A stretch of 64,000 nt of DNA from Rostrohypoxylon terebratum (GCA_022497145.1 MU385858.1:1-64000); one strand, 5' to 3'; shown: positions 22,381 through 34,800, counted from the stretch's first letter. The notes: generated by a model from the sequence alone, not told the origin. Numbers and translations are program-made.

Positions 22381-25104
22381 CTACTTGCTAGGTGGTGCTG
22401 GAGGCTCAAGAACGTGTGTATGATCCTCCGCGTGAATCACTTGCCCGTGACTGACCTGCCGACATATGACTGTGTCCGATACCCAAGGCTCATCGAGGAT
22501 TTCCGTCATCTGAGCCCGCTTCTTTGGATCTATCGTAAGCATGCGTCCAATGATATGCCTACTCTCCCTAGGAAGTAACCGCAATAGACGCCACGGCCCT
22601 CTGATAACCTCTTTCTTTTCCTGAGAATTGCCATCGCCGCCGCCAGTGCTAGTGCTAGTGCCAGACGATTCGGTGCCCTTCGTTTTTTGTTGCTTCGATT
22701 CTTCTGTGAAAATATCACGTTGCGGAATGCTCGAGAGGTCGTTCGTTGACCTCGAAGGAAGTATCAGCTTCTTCGGGTCATGACCCGGGGATGGCTCTGC
22801 TGCAAAAAGCTTGTACGAGTTATCCGACAAGCGTGGGACTTTCCAGGGGAATCTCCGAAGCGACATGCAGCAGAAGATAATAGCTAGAGACCAGATATCG
22901 ACCGCCTGAGGATCGTATTTGCGCTCATCATAGACTTCCGGTGCAAGATACGGATCGGAGCCAACAACGCCTAGAAACCTGTTAGATACGCATAATGTCT
23001 ATTTTCACCGAGGTGTGCAGCTTACCCGAAGCCAGTACAAGTTCCGACTCGAAAGGATACCGGAACACGTGAGCGCTGCCAAAATCGATTATCTTCATGA
23101 TGCCGTGCTGGCTGACGACCACGTTGTCCAGCTTCAAATCCCGATGGGCAAGACCAGAACTATGAAGATACGTCACACCACTCAATATTTGGAGGAAACA
23201 ACAGGTAATCTCTGGTTTCGACATCTTTCCCGTCATGACTATAGCGAATAGGTCAAAAGGAGCGTATTCCATCACTTCGTACCATTTCCCCTTCTCTTGT
23301 ACTATGTCTAATGTCTCGATGATGTTGCCGTGATGAAGGGCGGATCCGATGCAGAACTCTGCCGTCAATTTCTTGACATACTCTTTCTCGGTTTCGTAAG
23401 AATGTCGGGGGCGGAATTCCTTTACCGCAAAAACAGTGTTATCCTCGGTCCTCTTCATGAGTTTGACGGAACCCCCAGCACCGGATCCAAGCACTCGCCC
23501 TAGCTTTCCATACTTCGATGTCAGACCATGATCATCAGCAAAAGGAACTTGGTGAGCCTGTCTGGACCCCAGAGGAGATGGCGTTATCGATTTCTTCGAT
23601 TTGTGACCAACTCCAACCTTGAAAAATCTCTTCAGATCGGACATGGATCCGTGGGTGCTATGCGTCGTAGATCCGGTACCCGTTGGGTGTAATTCGCCGG
23701 ACTTGTTCTTATTTGCGAAGAGACCGGAGAGTCGTTTTTCTTGCCTATCTGTTTTCGTCAGGTTGATCGTAGAAGAGGAGGGAGAACTGCGGCCCTTCTT
23801 TCTAGAGAACACGAATCTCTGGTCGATTGTGCCGCCGGCCTTGCTCTGTGTCGGCCGCTTGCTTGCGGCATATGGATCGTTAACGTCTCCTTGGGGGGTA
23901 AAGGGTCTCGAGTAGTACTGAGAAGCGGCATTTCTCGACGGGCTGGATTCCCTAGACACAGGTAGAGATTGGCCGCCAATACTGAACATCCCTTTCCGGT
24001 GCGAGCGGGCTCCGCCATCTTGCTCGTCAACTGCAGTCGAACGTTGTGATATGTTGTCGGTGGAGGCAGGCCGATGAGGTAGACCCACCCGTGGTGAAAC
24101 GGGCCTCGAATCCTGCCCTGAAGCCTGTGGTGTTATTGCCTGTGAATCAAAGCCTCCGTCGGAACTTAAAATTCGGACCGACTTTGCGCTCTTGGTAGAG
24201 GAATCTGCCCCGGATGTCCCGGCTGGTGTAAGCGGTGGTGATACCAGCTCGGGAGCTTTAGGGCTCAATCGGGGCGAAGGATGGCTCATGGGGCTATGAC
24301 TGTGCTGGGGAGTTGCGCCAGGCGTTGTCTCGTTGGAAGCCACCTAAAAACGTCTGCTGTTAGCTATATATGAAAACTTGATAGTTAAATTTAGAGATGC
24401 CAAATAGAGCATTATTGCTAGTAAGAATATGTATGTGTGTATGTATCAATCAATCAATCAAGAACAGAAGCAAAATTTACTCATATCCTAACACCGGAAA
24501 ACAAATGAGACAAAGCAATTCCTATCCACGACAATGAACTAGTCGTTTGTGTTTTCGCAACACAGAAAGAAGGGAGTAGGAGTTCGTAGACCGACTACCT
24601 AAGTAATCTATAGGGAACACAGGTAACATAGGTAACATAGGGAATAGGCATACCCTAGAAGGAGGAAGCGAAACTGGATCAAACGAATAATTTTGCAGAC
24701 GTTGCTCCTGAAGCTGGGCGCCGTGGATCGAATTGGTCAAAGCCTTTATTAGGTCGGGATTGGCTATGCTATCCCTCCGGTATTCCGGGGTACCAAACAC
24801 TGCAATGGGAGGGTCGATCTCGTCAACTATGGATGAGAAGCGTACAGCTGGCGCACGTTCTGAGGATTTCGCAGCGGCATCGGTACGATCGGCTATGCTA
24901 TTGGAACAGCCTATGACGTTTTATGAAGAGAAATAATTAGTAACCGGGTTCCAATATTAACATATTAACATTGGACACATGAGATACATGAGATACATAT
25001 AGTTTGAAGTAATACAGGGCGCTCTTGACAAAGAGAGAAAGTTCTGAATAATTACCTTGCGGCTGCTCCAGTTGACGCTTGTCTGCGTCGATCGGGGTTG
25101 TCAT
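22381..25104 (-). CDS. Sat4/Hal4-type serine/threonine kinase
   Basis: Four exons on the minus strand, 25104-25056, 24910-24654, 24343-23026 and 22970-22381, give 737 aa. The third exon opens with GTG rather than an ATG, which led me to the two upstream exons (MTTPIDADKRQLEQPQ, then an Arg/Ser-rich part with FGTPEYRRDSI). The N-terminal half is a Ser/Pro-rich disordered region. The kinase domain begins about residue 380: glycine loop LGSGAGGSVKL, lysine in VFAVKEF, catalytic loop HRDLKLDN, metal-binding IIDFGSA, and YLAPEVYDERKYDPQAVD after the GVVGSDPY activation-segment end. The C-lobe ends in LTIDPKKRAQMTEILDEPWV. This fits the fungal Hal4/Sat4-Npr1 group, which sets the activity of potassium and nutrient transporters at the plasma membrane; the specific orthologue is unproven. 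An insertion of low complexity (TESSGTSTSTGGGDGN) sits in the C-lobe. Confidence 0.9.
24621..24641. repeat. 9-bp tandem repeat in a kinase intron
   Basis: The unit AGGTAACAT occurs twice in tandem, followed by a partial third copy. It falls within the 310-nt intron between the second and third kinase exons. Confidence 0.7.
24977..24998. repeat. 9-bp tandem repeat in a kinase intron
   Basis: The unit ACATGAGAT occurs twice and is followed by ACAT. It lies in the first, 145-nt intron of the kinase gene. Confidence 0.75.
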
Positions 25105-25816
25105 GGCAATCAATGTACCCAAATGCTACGGGCTACGTTTTAGATAAGGATGGGTTCAAATTAAAATGCTTTACAGTATGAAAAAATAAAAATAAAGGAT
25201 GATTTGAAAAATCTGGGCCGAGGGATGGCCCCCAAGATTGATGTTTGGTAAGGAAAAGGAGAAGAGAGAAAAAAAAAGAGAGAGAAGAGGTAAGAAGTGA
25301 TGATAATATGATGTGCCAGACTTTGGTAAGTGTCTAACTAAAAGATCTCAAAACTTGTGGGAGTCCTGACTTATGTCCATCATGGTGGGGCTCTCTACTA
25401 TGTAAGTACATAGGATGGGGATGGGATGCGCGACGAATGTACAACTACTAGGCTGGAGTCCAATGTTCTTTCCGCTGCTGCCCGTAATAGTGCCTACTAT
25501 GGGTATGTACCTATGGACTTGGACATAGCAAGGTACTTATCTTGTACCTTTTTTGCTCTTCTACCTAATCCTTTTTTTCTTTTTTTCGTTTTTCTCACAT
25601 GGTCTATTTCAAATTACTGGGTCGTCAATGTGATGAGAAATAATTTGCACGACAAAAATATGAAATATTGAAGATGACTATATAATCTCGTCACATAAAA
25701 GTAACCGTACAATAAAACCACATAAAATACTGCCAACCTTGAAGAGCCGATACGGCCGGACTAGCTTGCGAAAGATACTATTAAACAGGTGACGAATTCG
25801 AATCCGAGAGGTAGGC

Positions 25817-25877
25817 TAGATGGATGAGATGGATGGGATAGATGGGATGGGTGGATGGATGTAAGTACGTACGTACA
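25817..25877. repeat. GATGG-rich simple repeat
   Basis: Imperfect repeats of GATGGATG/GATGGGAT run from 25817 and end in an ACGTACGTAC tract. This is simple-sequence DNA with no coding role apparent. Confidence 0.8.
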
Positions 25878-26301
25878 TAGGTACAATATAAGTCAGGGGA
25901 GGGGGGGTTATTATGTAGACATCCTGCAGGATATCCCTATGTCCCATTGTCCCTACACGTCCCTACATCCCTATAACCTAGGCTTTATGTAAGATCTTTT
26001 ACCTCGGCGCTTTACCCGGAGTTGCACCACCCAGAGACTGTTCCGCGTTGGTTTAAAGAAGATTGAAGAAGAAGAGAACCTCAAGATCATTGGGAAAGGC
26101 TTGGGCATGGCCCAACATGGGTCATGTGGATCCGTCTTACATAGTACATAGTACATACAACCCTGTCGGTGGGGGACCAAGATTTTTGCAGCCCGTTTTC
26201 AGCCGTTTGCGATTTTGCGTCTTTCAGTTGTTCCCAATTGTTCCCCAATCTTCTTCAAGGTTAAAGTTCGCAAGGTTTTTAATGTGCCATGCAACGTTGG
26301 A

Positions 26302-26324
26302 ATACTTGGGATACTTGGGATACT
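26302..26324. repeat. 9-bp tandem repeat
   Basis: The unit ATACTTGGG occurs twice followed by ATACT. It lies in the spacer upstream of the kinase gene. Confidence 0.85.
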
Positions 26325-28269
26325 CTGTATTACATCGCTACCTGATATGTACCATACTAGGCTGCTAGGTACAAAATAGTGTGGGGACGGGATTGGCTGA
26401 CAAGCACCAACCAAAAATGGAAAGGTTTGGAACTAAAAATGCAAGAACATCCAATCCCGCTGTCCCGCTCTTACATAAAACACATAAAACAGAACAATTC
26501 AACCTTGGCTCCGGACATCAGATAAGTACATACTTTGACGGCATTCTTCATTCTTTACCGTTGTTGAACACTCGAGAAAATTTTTTATATTATCCCTTTC
26601 TTTCTTTTTTTTCTTCAGTCCCGCACCCATGGGCTGGTTATTGACCAAACCAAGTAACACAATTAAAAAAAAAAACTGAGATTCGATCCGTTTGGTATAG
26701 GACAATTATTCCCTACTCCCGTCGTGGATCATGGATACATTACATACATACGAACCAGTTTAATACTTAGCCAGTTTGTCCTGAGACTTTTAAGCATCCA
26801 CCTGCATGGGGTGTACCAGATGTGCCCAATGACAATAAAAGAAGCCGCTAAGTGTGCCTGAATTTGATTAGCTTGCAGCAACCTGTCTGCCGGCGGGGCC
26901 TGTGATCTGCTATGCATTATCAGGGCCAAGATTTATTCTCCCACTGAGCTTCAACCAATGACCGAACTGGCAAACCCATAGCTCCGGGATCTATCCAATA
27001 CACTTTCTGTGATCTATCAGAACTTCAGAAAAAACAAAGACGAATCCCTTCGGGACATCTGTTCGAGCAGCACATTTCAGGGTCGCGATCACGAGTTCCA
27101 CTATTCGACAAGGCTGTTCAAGTCCACATTTGAACGTTTCCTCTCCAATAAATTCGCAAGCGCTGACTTATGTAGGTAGCTACCGAGTTTGGAAGATGTT
27201 TAATACCTAACTACTAGGTACTATTAGCACGGATACGGGATCTCGCCTATGCCGCATAGTTCCGTAGCTATGCAACATGCTGCGTAAACCTTGAAGTCGA
27301 TAGCGACGGATCTTGCGTCCGTGTTTACCTATAGTGGGTGTTTCATTATAGCATATTAGGTGGCGATCCACGTAGTTCTAGAACGATGGACATTCTAGAA
27401 AAATATTTAGAAGCTGAATCTTATTTGGAAAAGAGCTGGACGGGTTGACGGGTTGGCCGAAGCATACGCTTATTTAACACAACACGGTCCATCGAATCGT
27501 GATACCTACCTAGGACCTAGGCCCTAGGTACGCATACTCACCTTGGTTTTCGCATAACACCATGGAATAATGCTGTAGTATTTCTTATCATCAATAATTC
27601 GATAATTGGTACCAACTGGCACTCAGCGTAACGTCTTCGGGTCTTTTCAATTTAAGCTTGTTCATTTGCTGATGTCATTTTACTCCAATGGTACAAAATA
27701 GGGAGCACCGAACTCGCCCAGGCCGGTAGCACAGGAGACAGTTGTCTTGAAGCATCGATACCACCCTCATATATGTATATAGCTCAATCCGTATTCCGAC
27801 TCCAACTGCGTGCCCAATACAACCTACGCCTTAAGCAACCGGCAATTCATTGCTACGTGAAACAGCCAAGTATATGATATGTCATGTTAAACCACCAGTA
27901 TCGAACCGACTTTGGTCGAAATCGCCGTAAAATATTCCGAATATTTCATAAGGAGTTGAAGGGGCAATCTGCAGGTACCTATCAAGGGAGCAAACACCTA
28001 ATACCTTGCTCGCATGTGAAGGCATCTGAGACCTTCGGCTATCTTCAATCCACCCAGTTTCTGGTATTTCCACTATATGAGAAGCCTCAGCGCATAGCTT
28101 GTTGAGATGACTTTGTTTGATTCGTGAATCGTACAGGTGTGGTAATACATGTTTATGCTTGCCCATGCATAGAGCAAGCTCCGAAATGGACAATCAACCC
28201 TATCCATAAATGCCGAACTGCCCCAACGCCCGGGTAGTGCAGAAGCTAGCTGGATCGGTCGCCTGGCGT

Positions 28270-28804
28270 CTATGCAACGACAGCAATACCCATTGATTTG
28301 GCTTGCGTGATAATCAATTTGCAAAGACTTCGTAGAGGAAGAACAGACAGTCGCAATTCGGTTTGCTTCACTTTCGCAATTTCGTAGACGTGTTTTAGAG
28401 TAACCGTTCCTACTATTTCATGACCAGGCCTGCTTGCTGCCCTTTTCTTTCCTTTCTTGCCTACAGGCAAATCCGCCGCATTCTTAAGGAACCAAGAGGT
28501 TTGCGGCGTCCGCACATCGAAGTGAAATGATCGGTCCGCTCGTACCGTGACTCGGGTTGGCATGGGCGTTCCTGGGATTATATGTGCTGTTCGCGCGTTG
28601 AATTCCTGGATATTCCTGGTCAGTAACCCAGCGCATTACACCCAGGGGAGCTGGGTTTATCTTTACCTTACAGAAATCCATGGACTTCACACCTTTGCTT
28701 CCGAGTGCGGGACCAACCGGTGGACTGGGGGAAGCTTTACCTGCTTCCACGATGAGCTTCACTACCTGGTCGGCGCCAGCTGCAGCTGAGCGAGCCTTAG
28801 ACAT
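28270..28804 (-). CDS. MRPL19: Mitochondrial ribosomal protein uL11m
   Basis: Two exons on the minus strand, 28804-28667 and 28605-28270, with a 61-nt intron, give 157 aa. It is the uL11 family: the N-terminal SPSPPVGPALGSKGVKSMDFCK is the hallmark proline-rich loop, followed by EFNARTAHIIPGTPMPTRV, FHFDVRTPQTSWFL and the C-terminal rRNA-binding domain with HEIVGTVTLKHVYEIAK. uL11 sits at the GTPase-associated centre of the large ribosomal subunit and works with elongation factors. The length, the absence of ubiquitous cytosolic uL11 signatures and the bacterial-type loop point to the mitochondrial form (yeast Mrpl19). There is no clear cleavable presequence, which is usual for this protein. 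Confidence 0.92.
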
Positions 28805-29373
28805 CTTGTGGCAATTGCGCGCGAATCAGCGGAAGAGACAGACAGGCAAGTTGGTTATCGACAACATGAAATCCGAAGATCAGAATATTGAACATCTCCA
28901 ATTTTTTCGAGAAAGTCGCAAAAAATCGCACTAGCCACAACCTTCAGTGCGCCACACGGTATCACCCCACCAGCCTGCCAGCCCACTCAGCTCTTAAGTG
29001 TGTACCCACTCCGAACCTTCCCGGTTTCGTTAAGGTTATCAGGTGCCGAGATACAACTACACTATATACCAGGGTACAAAATAAGTATATTGGAACGTGA
29101 TTCGAGGACCCCGCCAAAAGCATTGAACCTTGAAAGCTTGCCCAAGTGAGCTACTAACCTACCTAGTACGCTACTTCCCACATGCACTATTAATTAAGAA
29201 CTTCTTTAAACTCATACATACAACTTTGACAACTTATTCCGGATCACCGCTCTTTTCTTCTTTCTATGAACACTCTAACTTCTTCTGTTGTCTCAACCTT
29301 ATCTATATTATCTATCTTTTCCACCTACCTAGATCCCTATAAATAATAACCTAGAAGATTACACCTTTTAATC
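28805..29373. other. Short divergent promoter region
   Basis: This 570-bp stretch separates uL11m (-) from Svf1 (+) and would carry both promoters. Short open frames overlap here but no protein is recognised. Confidence 0.5.
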
Positions 29374-30699
29374 ATGTTCAACTGGGCAAAGCAAACGTCA
29401 GCAGCACATCGTCCTTGATCACATTGCCACGTGCCTTCAACTAACTGATTTGCCTAGTTTGGCTAATGTCGTGGGAACGGAAGAGCCGATTTATGGCCCC
29501 TCGGCCATCAGGTCCGTCGCCGAAGATGCTAAGACGACGCCGTATACCGAGTTGAAGAGAACGGACCTAAAATGGGCGGCTATGGACTCAACTTGTGTTG
29601 AGACCCAGACCTTCTACTTCATGGGGGATAATGGAAACTTGGCATTTTGCCAGGTCATCTATAGCAACGTGGCGTATGATATTTCTACCGCCCTGTTGCC
29701 TCTCGATCCAGCTGACTTTGCGTGAAGCGGCATTCGTACGACTTGCCAGTTTAACTCAAAAATCTTCTTCGCCGACCCCTCGAAACCTCTCCTATGGAGC
29801 TCGACACCTTTGAGCCATCATGAATTCAGCGAGGATAAGACCGGCTTCTATGCCACTGACTGCGCGCTTGAATTATCCGAAGACGGGACGACGTACACGA
29901 TCAAGTCCATGAACGACCCCCAGGCTATTGTCAATCTTAAAGTGACGAGGGTAGCGCCGGGCTTCGTCGCAGGAAAGGATGGCAAGACCTTGTTTGGTAC
30001 CGATCTATCCGACCCGTGGGGCAGCATGCGACACGCCTTCTGGCCGAGAGCCGTGGCCGAAGGAACAATCATGACGAAGGATGGTCCTGTCGACTTCAAA
30101 GGGAAAGCGTTCTATTCGCACGCTCTCCAGGGCATGAAGCCTCATCATGCGGCAGCGCGGTGGAACTTTGTCAACTTTCAGGGACCTACCTATTCCGCGA
30201 TATTGATGGAGTTCACCACACCACCATCGTACGGCGCTACCGTAGTCGATGTCGGCGGTATTGCTAAAGACGGAGAAATCATCACCGCCGGGACTAGCTG
30301 CGGCGCTAAGCACCTCAAGACGAAGCAAGACTCAGAGAACGACTGGCCTGAACCCACTGAAATAAGATTTACGTGGACCGGCACCACAAAGGATGGGAAG
30401 GCTGTCGAGGGCAGCATCGAAGGCTCGTTTGGCGACAGAGTCGACAAGATTGACGTCATGGCGGAAGTCCCCGGATTCGTCAAGAAAATTGTTGCTGGAG
30501 CCGCCGGAACCAAGCCGTACATATATCAGGTAGGTGGAGACAGGAAGTTATTTAAAATACCGATTTCTAATTATGCGTGTAGTACTATCCGCATCAGCAC
30601 AAGATCACTACCGTGCTTAAACTTAAGATCGGGGACGAAGAGATCACTGAAGAAGGACGGCTTTTCAGCGAAGCGACCTTCATATCGGAAACGAATTGA
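29374..30699 (+). CDS. SVF1: Svf1 family oxidative-stress survival protein
   Basis: The model has four exons, 29374-29396, 29458-29673, 29728-30529 and 30583-30699, for 385 aa. The first exon codes only MFNWAKQ plus two bases, as in Svf1 genes with an N-terminal amphipathic Met-aromatic start (yeast begins MLKW). The conserved body includes ANVVGTEEPIYGPSAI, YTELKRTDLKWAAMDSTCVETQ, FADPSKPPLW-type segment after an AAG acceptor at 29727, DPWGSMRHAFWPR, MKPHHAAARWNFVNFQ and the terminal YYPHQHKITTVLKLKIGDEE. Svf1 is a peripheral membrane protein with two lipocalin-like barrels; yeast work has linked it to ceramide handling and survival under oxidative stress. The second acceptor (GTGAAG) is weak in pyrimidines but is the only one that joins the frames. 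Confidence 0.92.
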
Positions 30700-31887
30700 T
30701 CTTGTCATTAGCTTAGGATGAAGCAGAGTATAGACACCTTGAGCTAATAATGACTCGGATTAGCTGAGCTGAGTGCGGCTACTATCGCATTTAGAATACG
30801 GACGCTTGATTGAAGCATATTGCCTTGTAGAAAGGACCGAGTGTCCTATAGTCGCTCGTCTTCTGCTAGCATGCGGTCAGGATATCTCACTTGGATTACT
30901 TTGGCACATTGGAGTTCATAGAGGTAATATGATCACTCGTTAAGATTCAAAGGAGTGAAGCCATAAACAAATCCCGCTGTTCGAAATATCATACTGTCTT
31001 TATAGGCTATATTATTAAAGCTATCTTAATATAATGTCCGTTGATTAGAATATGGTATGCGATAGAGTGTTATTAGGCATGTAGGATATGTGGCAAAGAA
31101 GCTCTCCTAATAAAACACGTTTAACGACAGCAACCGATTGATCAACTTGGCTTCAGCTATAAACATTCGAATTCATACCTGGTACGTTGCCGTCAAGCTA
31201 CAGCGTGTTTATGTGGTACTTATTAATAGTATGAACTAGAACTCAATCATAACTCTATCTTCGCTGGTTCAAACTTAGAAATTAGGCCGTTTGTATACAC
31301 TTCTAGAATGTTTCCTAGATATCCAATTAGAAAACCAAGGCAACAACCACCTGAGACTGATAGAAGCTGCCAAGAAGGCCCAGGGGTATCTGAGGTAGTA
31401 TTCAAAAACTCTATTCACTATTACTACCAACAGATTTCTCGAAATAACAGGCCCTAGGCTGAATTCCATCCAATACGATATGGGAAGGTGCACATTCGAA
31501 GTCCCAACATGCATATACCTCAACTTTAGAGGTGGGATAATATTCGATCTTATCAATATAGTCTGGGCGCTTGCCGTGCATGTGCCGCTGCTGTGGCCAA
31601 AGTAATACTATGTAGGTGGTACCCACCGACCTGCCCGTCTGCCCGTTTCAAACGCTTGAGCCAGCCAGTTTATTTTAATACCTACTAGGTACTTAGTCCA
31701 AGGTTGTTCCACCCGCAGCTCGCACTTCCCCCCACATCGCGCCCACATCCGCCTCGCACTACCTATACTTATCCGTCGTCTGCTTGTCCGGCACAGCGTT
31801 CACATTGTCACGAGAGTTGAGCCCGTACAATCTCAGCCATCGCTATTGAAACCCAGTTACGAACCTTTGAGAAATTGCACAGCAAAC
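30700..31887. other. Spacer, nothing recognised
   Basis: This 1.2-kb stretch is AT-rich over 30960-31280, then pyrimidine-rich immediately before the histone gene. No repeat or gene is recognised. A TACCTACTAGGTA palindromic word occurs near 31680. Confidence 0.5.
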
Positions 31888-32820
31888 ATGCCAGGAAAAG
31901 CCGTGCACCGAAGCGGCAAGGGTGGTAAGGGACTTGGCGGAAAAGGAGTATGCAGCTCTAATTTCTTACTCACCAAACTCCGTCCGCAGTGAAGACTGTT
32001 AAAGACTCTTACGTGCATGCTAACTTTGGGTTACCTATCGCAGGGCATCAAGCGTCACCGGTACGTCGCGCGCCCAGCATCGCGGGTTACCCAAGCACAT
32101 CGGTTGTGGCCATAGCTTCTAATTGCTTACTTACCTATGTATGCTGTATGCAGTAAAATACTTCGCGACAACATTCAAGGAATCAGTAAGTCGATATCCC
32201 CGACTATCATTGAGTCTTGACAAAACTCCAAAAGTTTTATACCCCGGAATTCACAGAGTGACTAACGTAGAATCCTAATCGCCTAGCCAAGCCCGCCATT
32301 AGGTACGTTGCCACCTACCTACATCCCCGTAACTCACCATTCAGATTCACCTTAGCTTCAATCCGTCGTGTCATGGATGTCATATCATACTATTTGCACT
32401 ACCACGATCTATTCATCTTGCCATGACGAGCGAATCTAACTTTCCAATATAGGCGACTGGCCCGTCGCGGGGGTGTGAAGCGCATCTCCGCCCAGATCTA
32501 CGATGAGGTTCGCGTTGCCCTCCGAGCGCGCCTTGAAAATGTACGACATAAGCCCCTCGTATTGTTATGTATATGTGTGTGTGTTGTACTACGTATTAAT
32601 TTGTGGGCAGATCATAAAAGATTGTGTCATATACACGGAATACCGTCAAGCGAAGACGGTCACGATTAACGATGTAGGTTGTGTATCTTACAGAAATGAG
32701 GTATGCAGTTCTAATCAATCGATAATCATATCACAGGTATTGCATGCTTTGCGACGAATCGGTCGGCCCATATATGGGTTCGACGATGTCGTATATGGCC
32801 GTGGTGGTCTTAAGAAGTAG
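31888..32820 (+). CDS. hH4v: Divergent histone H4 variant
   Basis: The protein is 119 aa from seven exons: 31888-31947, 32044-32060, 32154-32185, 32287-32302, 32453-32540, 32611-32673 and 32737-32820. The histone fold is plainly H4: KRHRKILRDNIQGITKPAI and RRLARRGGVKRIS match canonical H4 closely. It then diverges (SAQIYDEVRVALRARLEN, IKDCVIYTEYRQAKTVTIND, HALRRIGRPIYGFDD), and ends in a GRGGLKK tail longer than canonical H4 (about 102 residues). The N-tail is MPGKAVHRSGKGGKG with one extra Gly before the third tail lysine, but Lys equivalents of K5, K8, K12, K16 and K20 are present. Neurospora is known to have an H4 variant gene (hH4v), and I identify this as that type. Whether it enters nucleosomes is unknown. 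Confidence 0.9.
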
Positions 32821-33139
32821 ATAAGGTTGCTTGCCTATTGGCTTTTACCGAGGCGTTGATGATGAGCAGGCGTGTACAATGTGGCAGGTCGCACATAAAC
32901 GTTGGAACGCGGTTTTTTACACGATACCGTTATGATACCCTGTAGCTTAAGAATGTTTAGCTTTAATGGACGTTTTTCACGAAGATATGATATGAATGTA
33001 TTATTGTTTAATTTCATTATCCTGACCGGATAACTCTAAGCGAACGGGGGGTATTGATCAAGCACTGTAAAACAAGTAGCCGCCAAAAACGCCAACCGAC
33101 CGATGCTGCCGACCTCTTTATCTCTCTACTTCTCTACCT
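32821..33139. other. Short convergent spacer
   Basis: This lies between the convergent H4 variant and GNAT-like genes. Nothing beyond presumed 3' ends is seen. Confidence 0.5.
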
Positions 33140-33958
33140 CTAGAGTTTCCGTCTCCTCTTGCTGCCCTCCCATTCGCTGAGAACCTTCTCTAGAGTCTTT
33201 GCCGCTCTTTGCTCGTCCTTTCTAAATGGACCGTTGAAGGCCTCTGGTAGCACCATCGTGCTATTTGCATGTTCCTTCGCAAACCCGATCTCTGCGTCCT
33301 TGCCGCACTTATCCCTCGTTATTTTGACAGCTTCGTGGAGCATATCGATGCCTACACCCTTATTCCGATACCTGAGCTTGACCGTCCACGCCCTGATTAC
33401 GCCCTTGCCCCCTCTAAGCACAGAATTTCGGCTTCGCTTCTTCCCGGCTAGGCTCGGGTTCGGCTCGAGTCGCAGTACCAAAGCGCCAATCAGATCCTTC
33501 CCGAATCGTACGCCGATCACAGTGTCTTCTTCGTTATCCTCAGACACCATCCAATTCCACTTCATATTCTCGGCCACATGGATATACTGGCCCGTGAAAT
33601 AACGGATGGCGAGTAGGTAGGTCATGACAACACCGGAATGCACCATTAGTGCCAAGCCGAGATCGTGCTTTATGCGCCAAGACCATTGGTACGCGATGCC
33701 GAGAGCTATAGATAGAGCTGCTAATAAATATGGGTGGAAGACCAGGTGGTAAGATGCTGATTGTCGTTGTTGGGCTATCGAGTCCGTTACCAAATTTAAG
33801 GCGTCCACTTTGTCGAGTTCGGTATCCAGAATACCAACGGAAAGTGGTGGTAGATCATCCGGCACTGGGTTGCTTGGCGGATCGACTGTCACAAGCGGTG
33901 ACGGAGAGGGTGGCGGAAGCCGATTTGACGATGCGGGTTCCATATCTGGGGTCGACAT
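33140..33958 (-). CDS. Membrane-anchored GNAT-like acetyltransferase
   Basis: A single-exon protein of 272 aa from the ATG at 33958 (the frame extends five codons further only to a GTG). The N-terminal 60 residues are Pro/Ser-rich. Two adjacent hydrophobic helices follow (YLLAALSIALGIAYQW and GLALMVHSGVVMTYLLAI), so it is likely membrane-anchored. The second half has the GNAT plan: IGVRFGKDLIGALVLRLEP as beta-strands, IRAWTVKLRYRNKGVGIDML as the motif A acetyl-CoA loop (R-x-x-G-x-G/A relative), then a helix and a basic tail ending KRRRKL. Membrane-tethered GNATs with unknown targets are common in fungi. The acceptor substrate cannot be told. Confidence 0.7.
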   Translation of the reverse strand: MSTPDMEPASSNRLPPPSPSPLVTVDPPSNPVPDDLPPLSVGILDTELDKVDALNLVTDSIAQQRQSASYHLVFHPYLLAALSIALGIAYQWSWRIKHDLGLALMVHSGVVMTYLLAIRYFTGQYIHVAENMKWNWMVSEDNEEDTVIGVRFGKDLIGALVLRLEPNPSLAGKKRSRNSVLRGGKGVIRAWTVKLRYRNKGVGIDMLHEAVKITRDKCGKDAEIGFAKEHANSTMVLPEAFNGPFRKDEQRAAKTLEKVLSEWEGSKRRRKL

Positions 33959-34454
33959 AGCGGATGGGTTCACGACGAGATTCGCCCGTAGGAAAAAAAA
34001 GAATGCTATTGGCGGAAGGCGTTGATCAGCTCTGTCGGTGCGAGGGAAAATTTCTCCTTTTTTTCACCACTTCTCGTGTTTGTATGCCCGAATCAAATAT
34101 CAAGCCTTGCCTCTCACCTAGGCCAATTTGTGCGGTTCTTTGCGTTGTCAAGATGCAGAGGTGATGGTTACACCAGGTTCACCCATGAAAACCGTAGAGT
34201 TGAGATGGTGAAGATTGAACTTTCAATTCAGGATCCAAGATCAAAAGAAGAACAAGGCACACGACAACGCCAGCAAGCTAATGACCGATCGATGATAGAT
34301 TATAAGGGAAATTCTATCCTGCACTTACCAGTGCTAGTCCTTAGACCGGGTACCGCATTCATTTTGTCCATGACGGAGCCAGGTCCATAGCAGGCATTCA
34401 AGTCCAACTCTCGTACCACGTGCGCCATCTTGACGTTGTGTGTGGATAGCCAGC

Positions 34455-34475
34455 TTTTTTTTTTTTTTTTTTTTT
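34455..34475. repeat. Poly-T run of 21
   Basis: An uninterrupted run of 21 T lies at 34455-34475, with a shorter one about 10 bp later. It is in a gene-free spacer. Confidence 0.9.
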
Positions 34476-34800
34476 GCGCTGGGCAATTAATTTTTTTTTC
34501 GCTTGGTGTCTCTCGTTAAAATACAAGTGCTAACCACTGTCCACCCAGCTGGTATAGCAATTAATAATATCGTAAATTTTAAGGGCTGCTTAGGACTCCA
34601 GGGTCTCAGACGCTTCTGGACCCTGAAAAAAATTAAAACAAGAATAAATGATAAAAGAGCTAGCTTGGTACTTTTGCTCTAAGCTTTTAAGCGACAGCTT
34701 GGAAAATGGTGGGGGTTGCTTTAATTATATTGATGACGACAACCACGAGCAAAACTAAATAGAAGGCTACGAAGAGGGAAAAAAAGTATAGTATGGTATA

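Larger units (their letters stand above)
25105..28269. other. Long gene-poor spacer
   Basis: No coding frame with protein character is visible in these 3.2 kb between the kinase 5' end and the uL11m gene. It holds a GGATGG-rich simple repeat at 25817-25870 followed by TACG repeats, a 9-bp repeat at 26302-26324 (separate entry), A- and T-runs near 26580-26680, and CCTAGGTA-type palindromic words at 27206 and 27510-27535. Confidence 0.5.

Noticed and set aside
29848..30522. Minus-strand ORFs within the Svf1 gene
   Set aside because: They are antisense shadows of a conserved coding exon.
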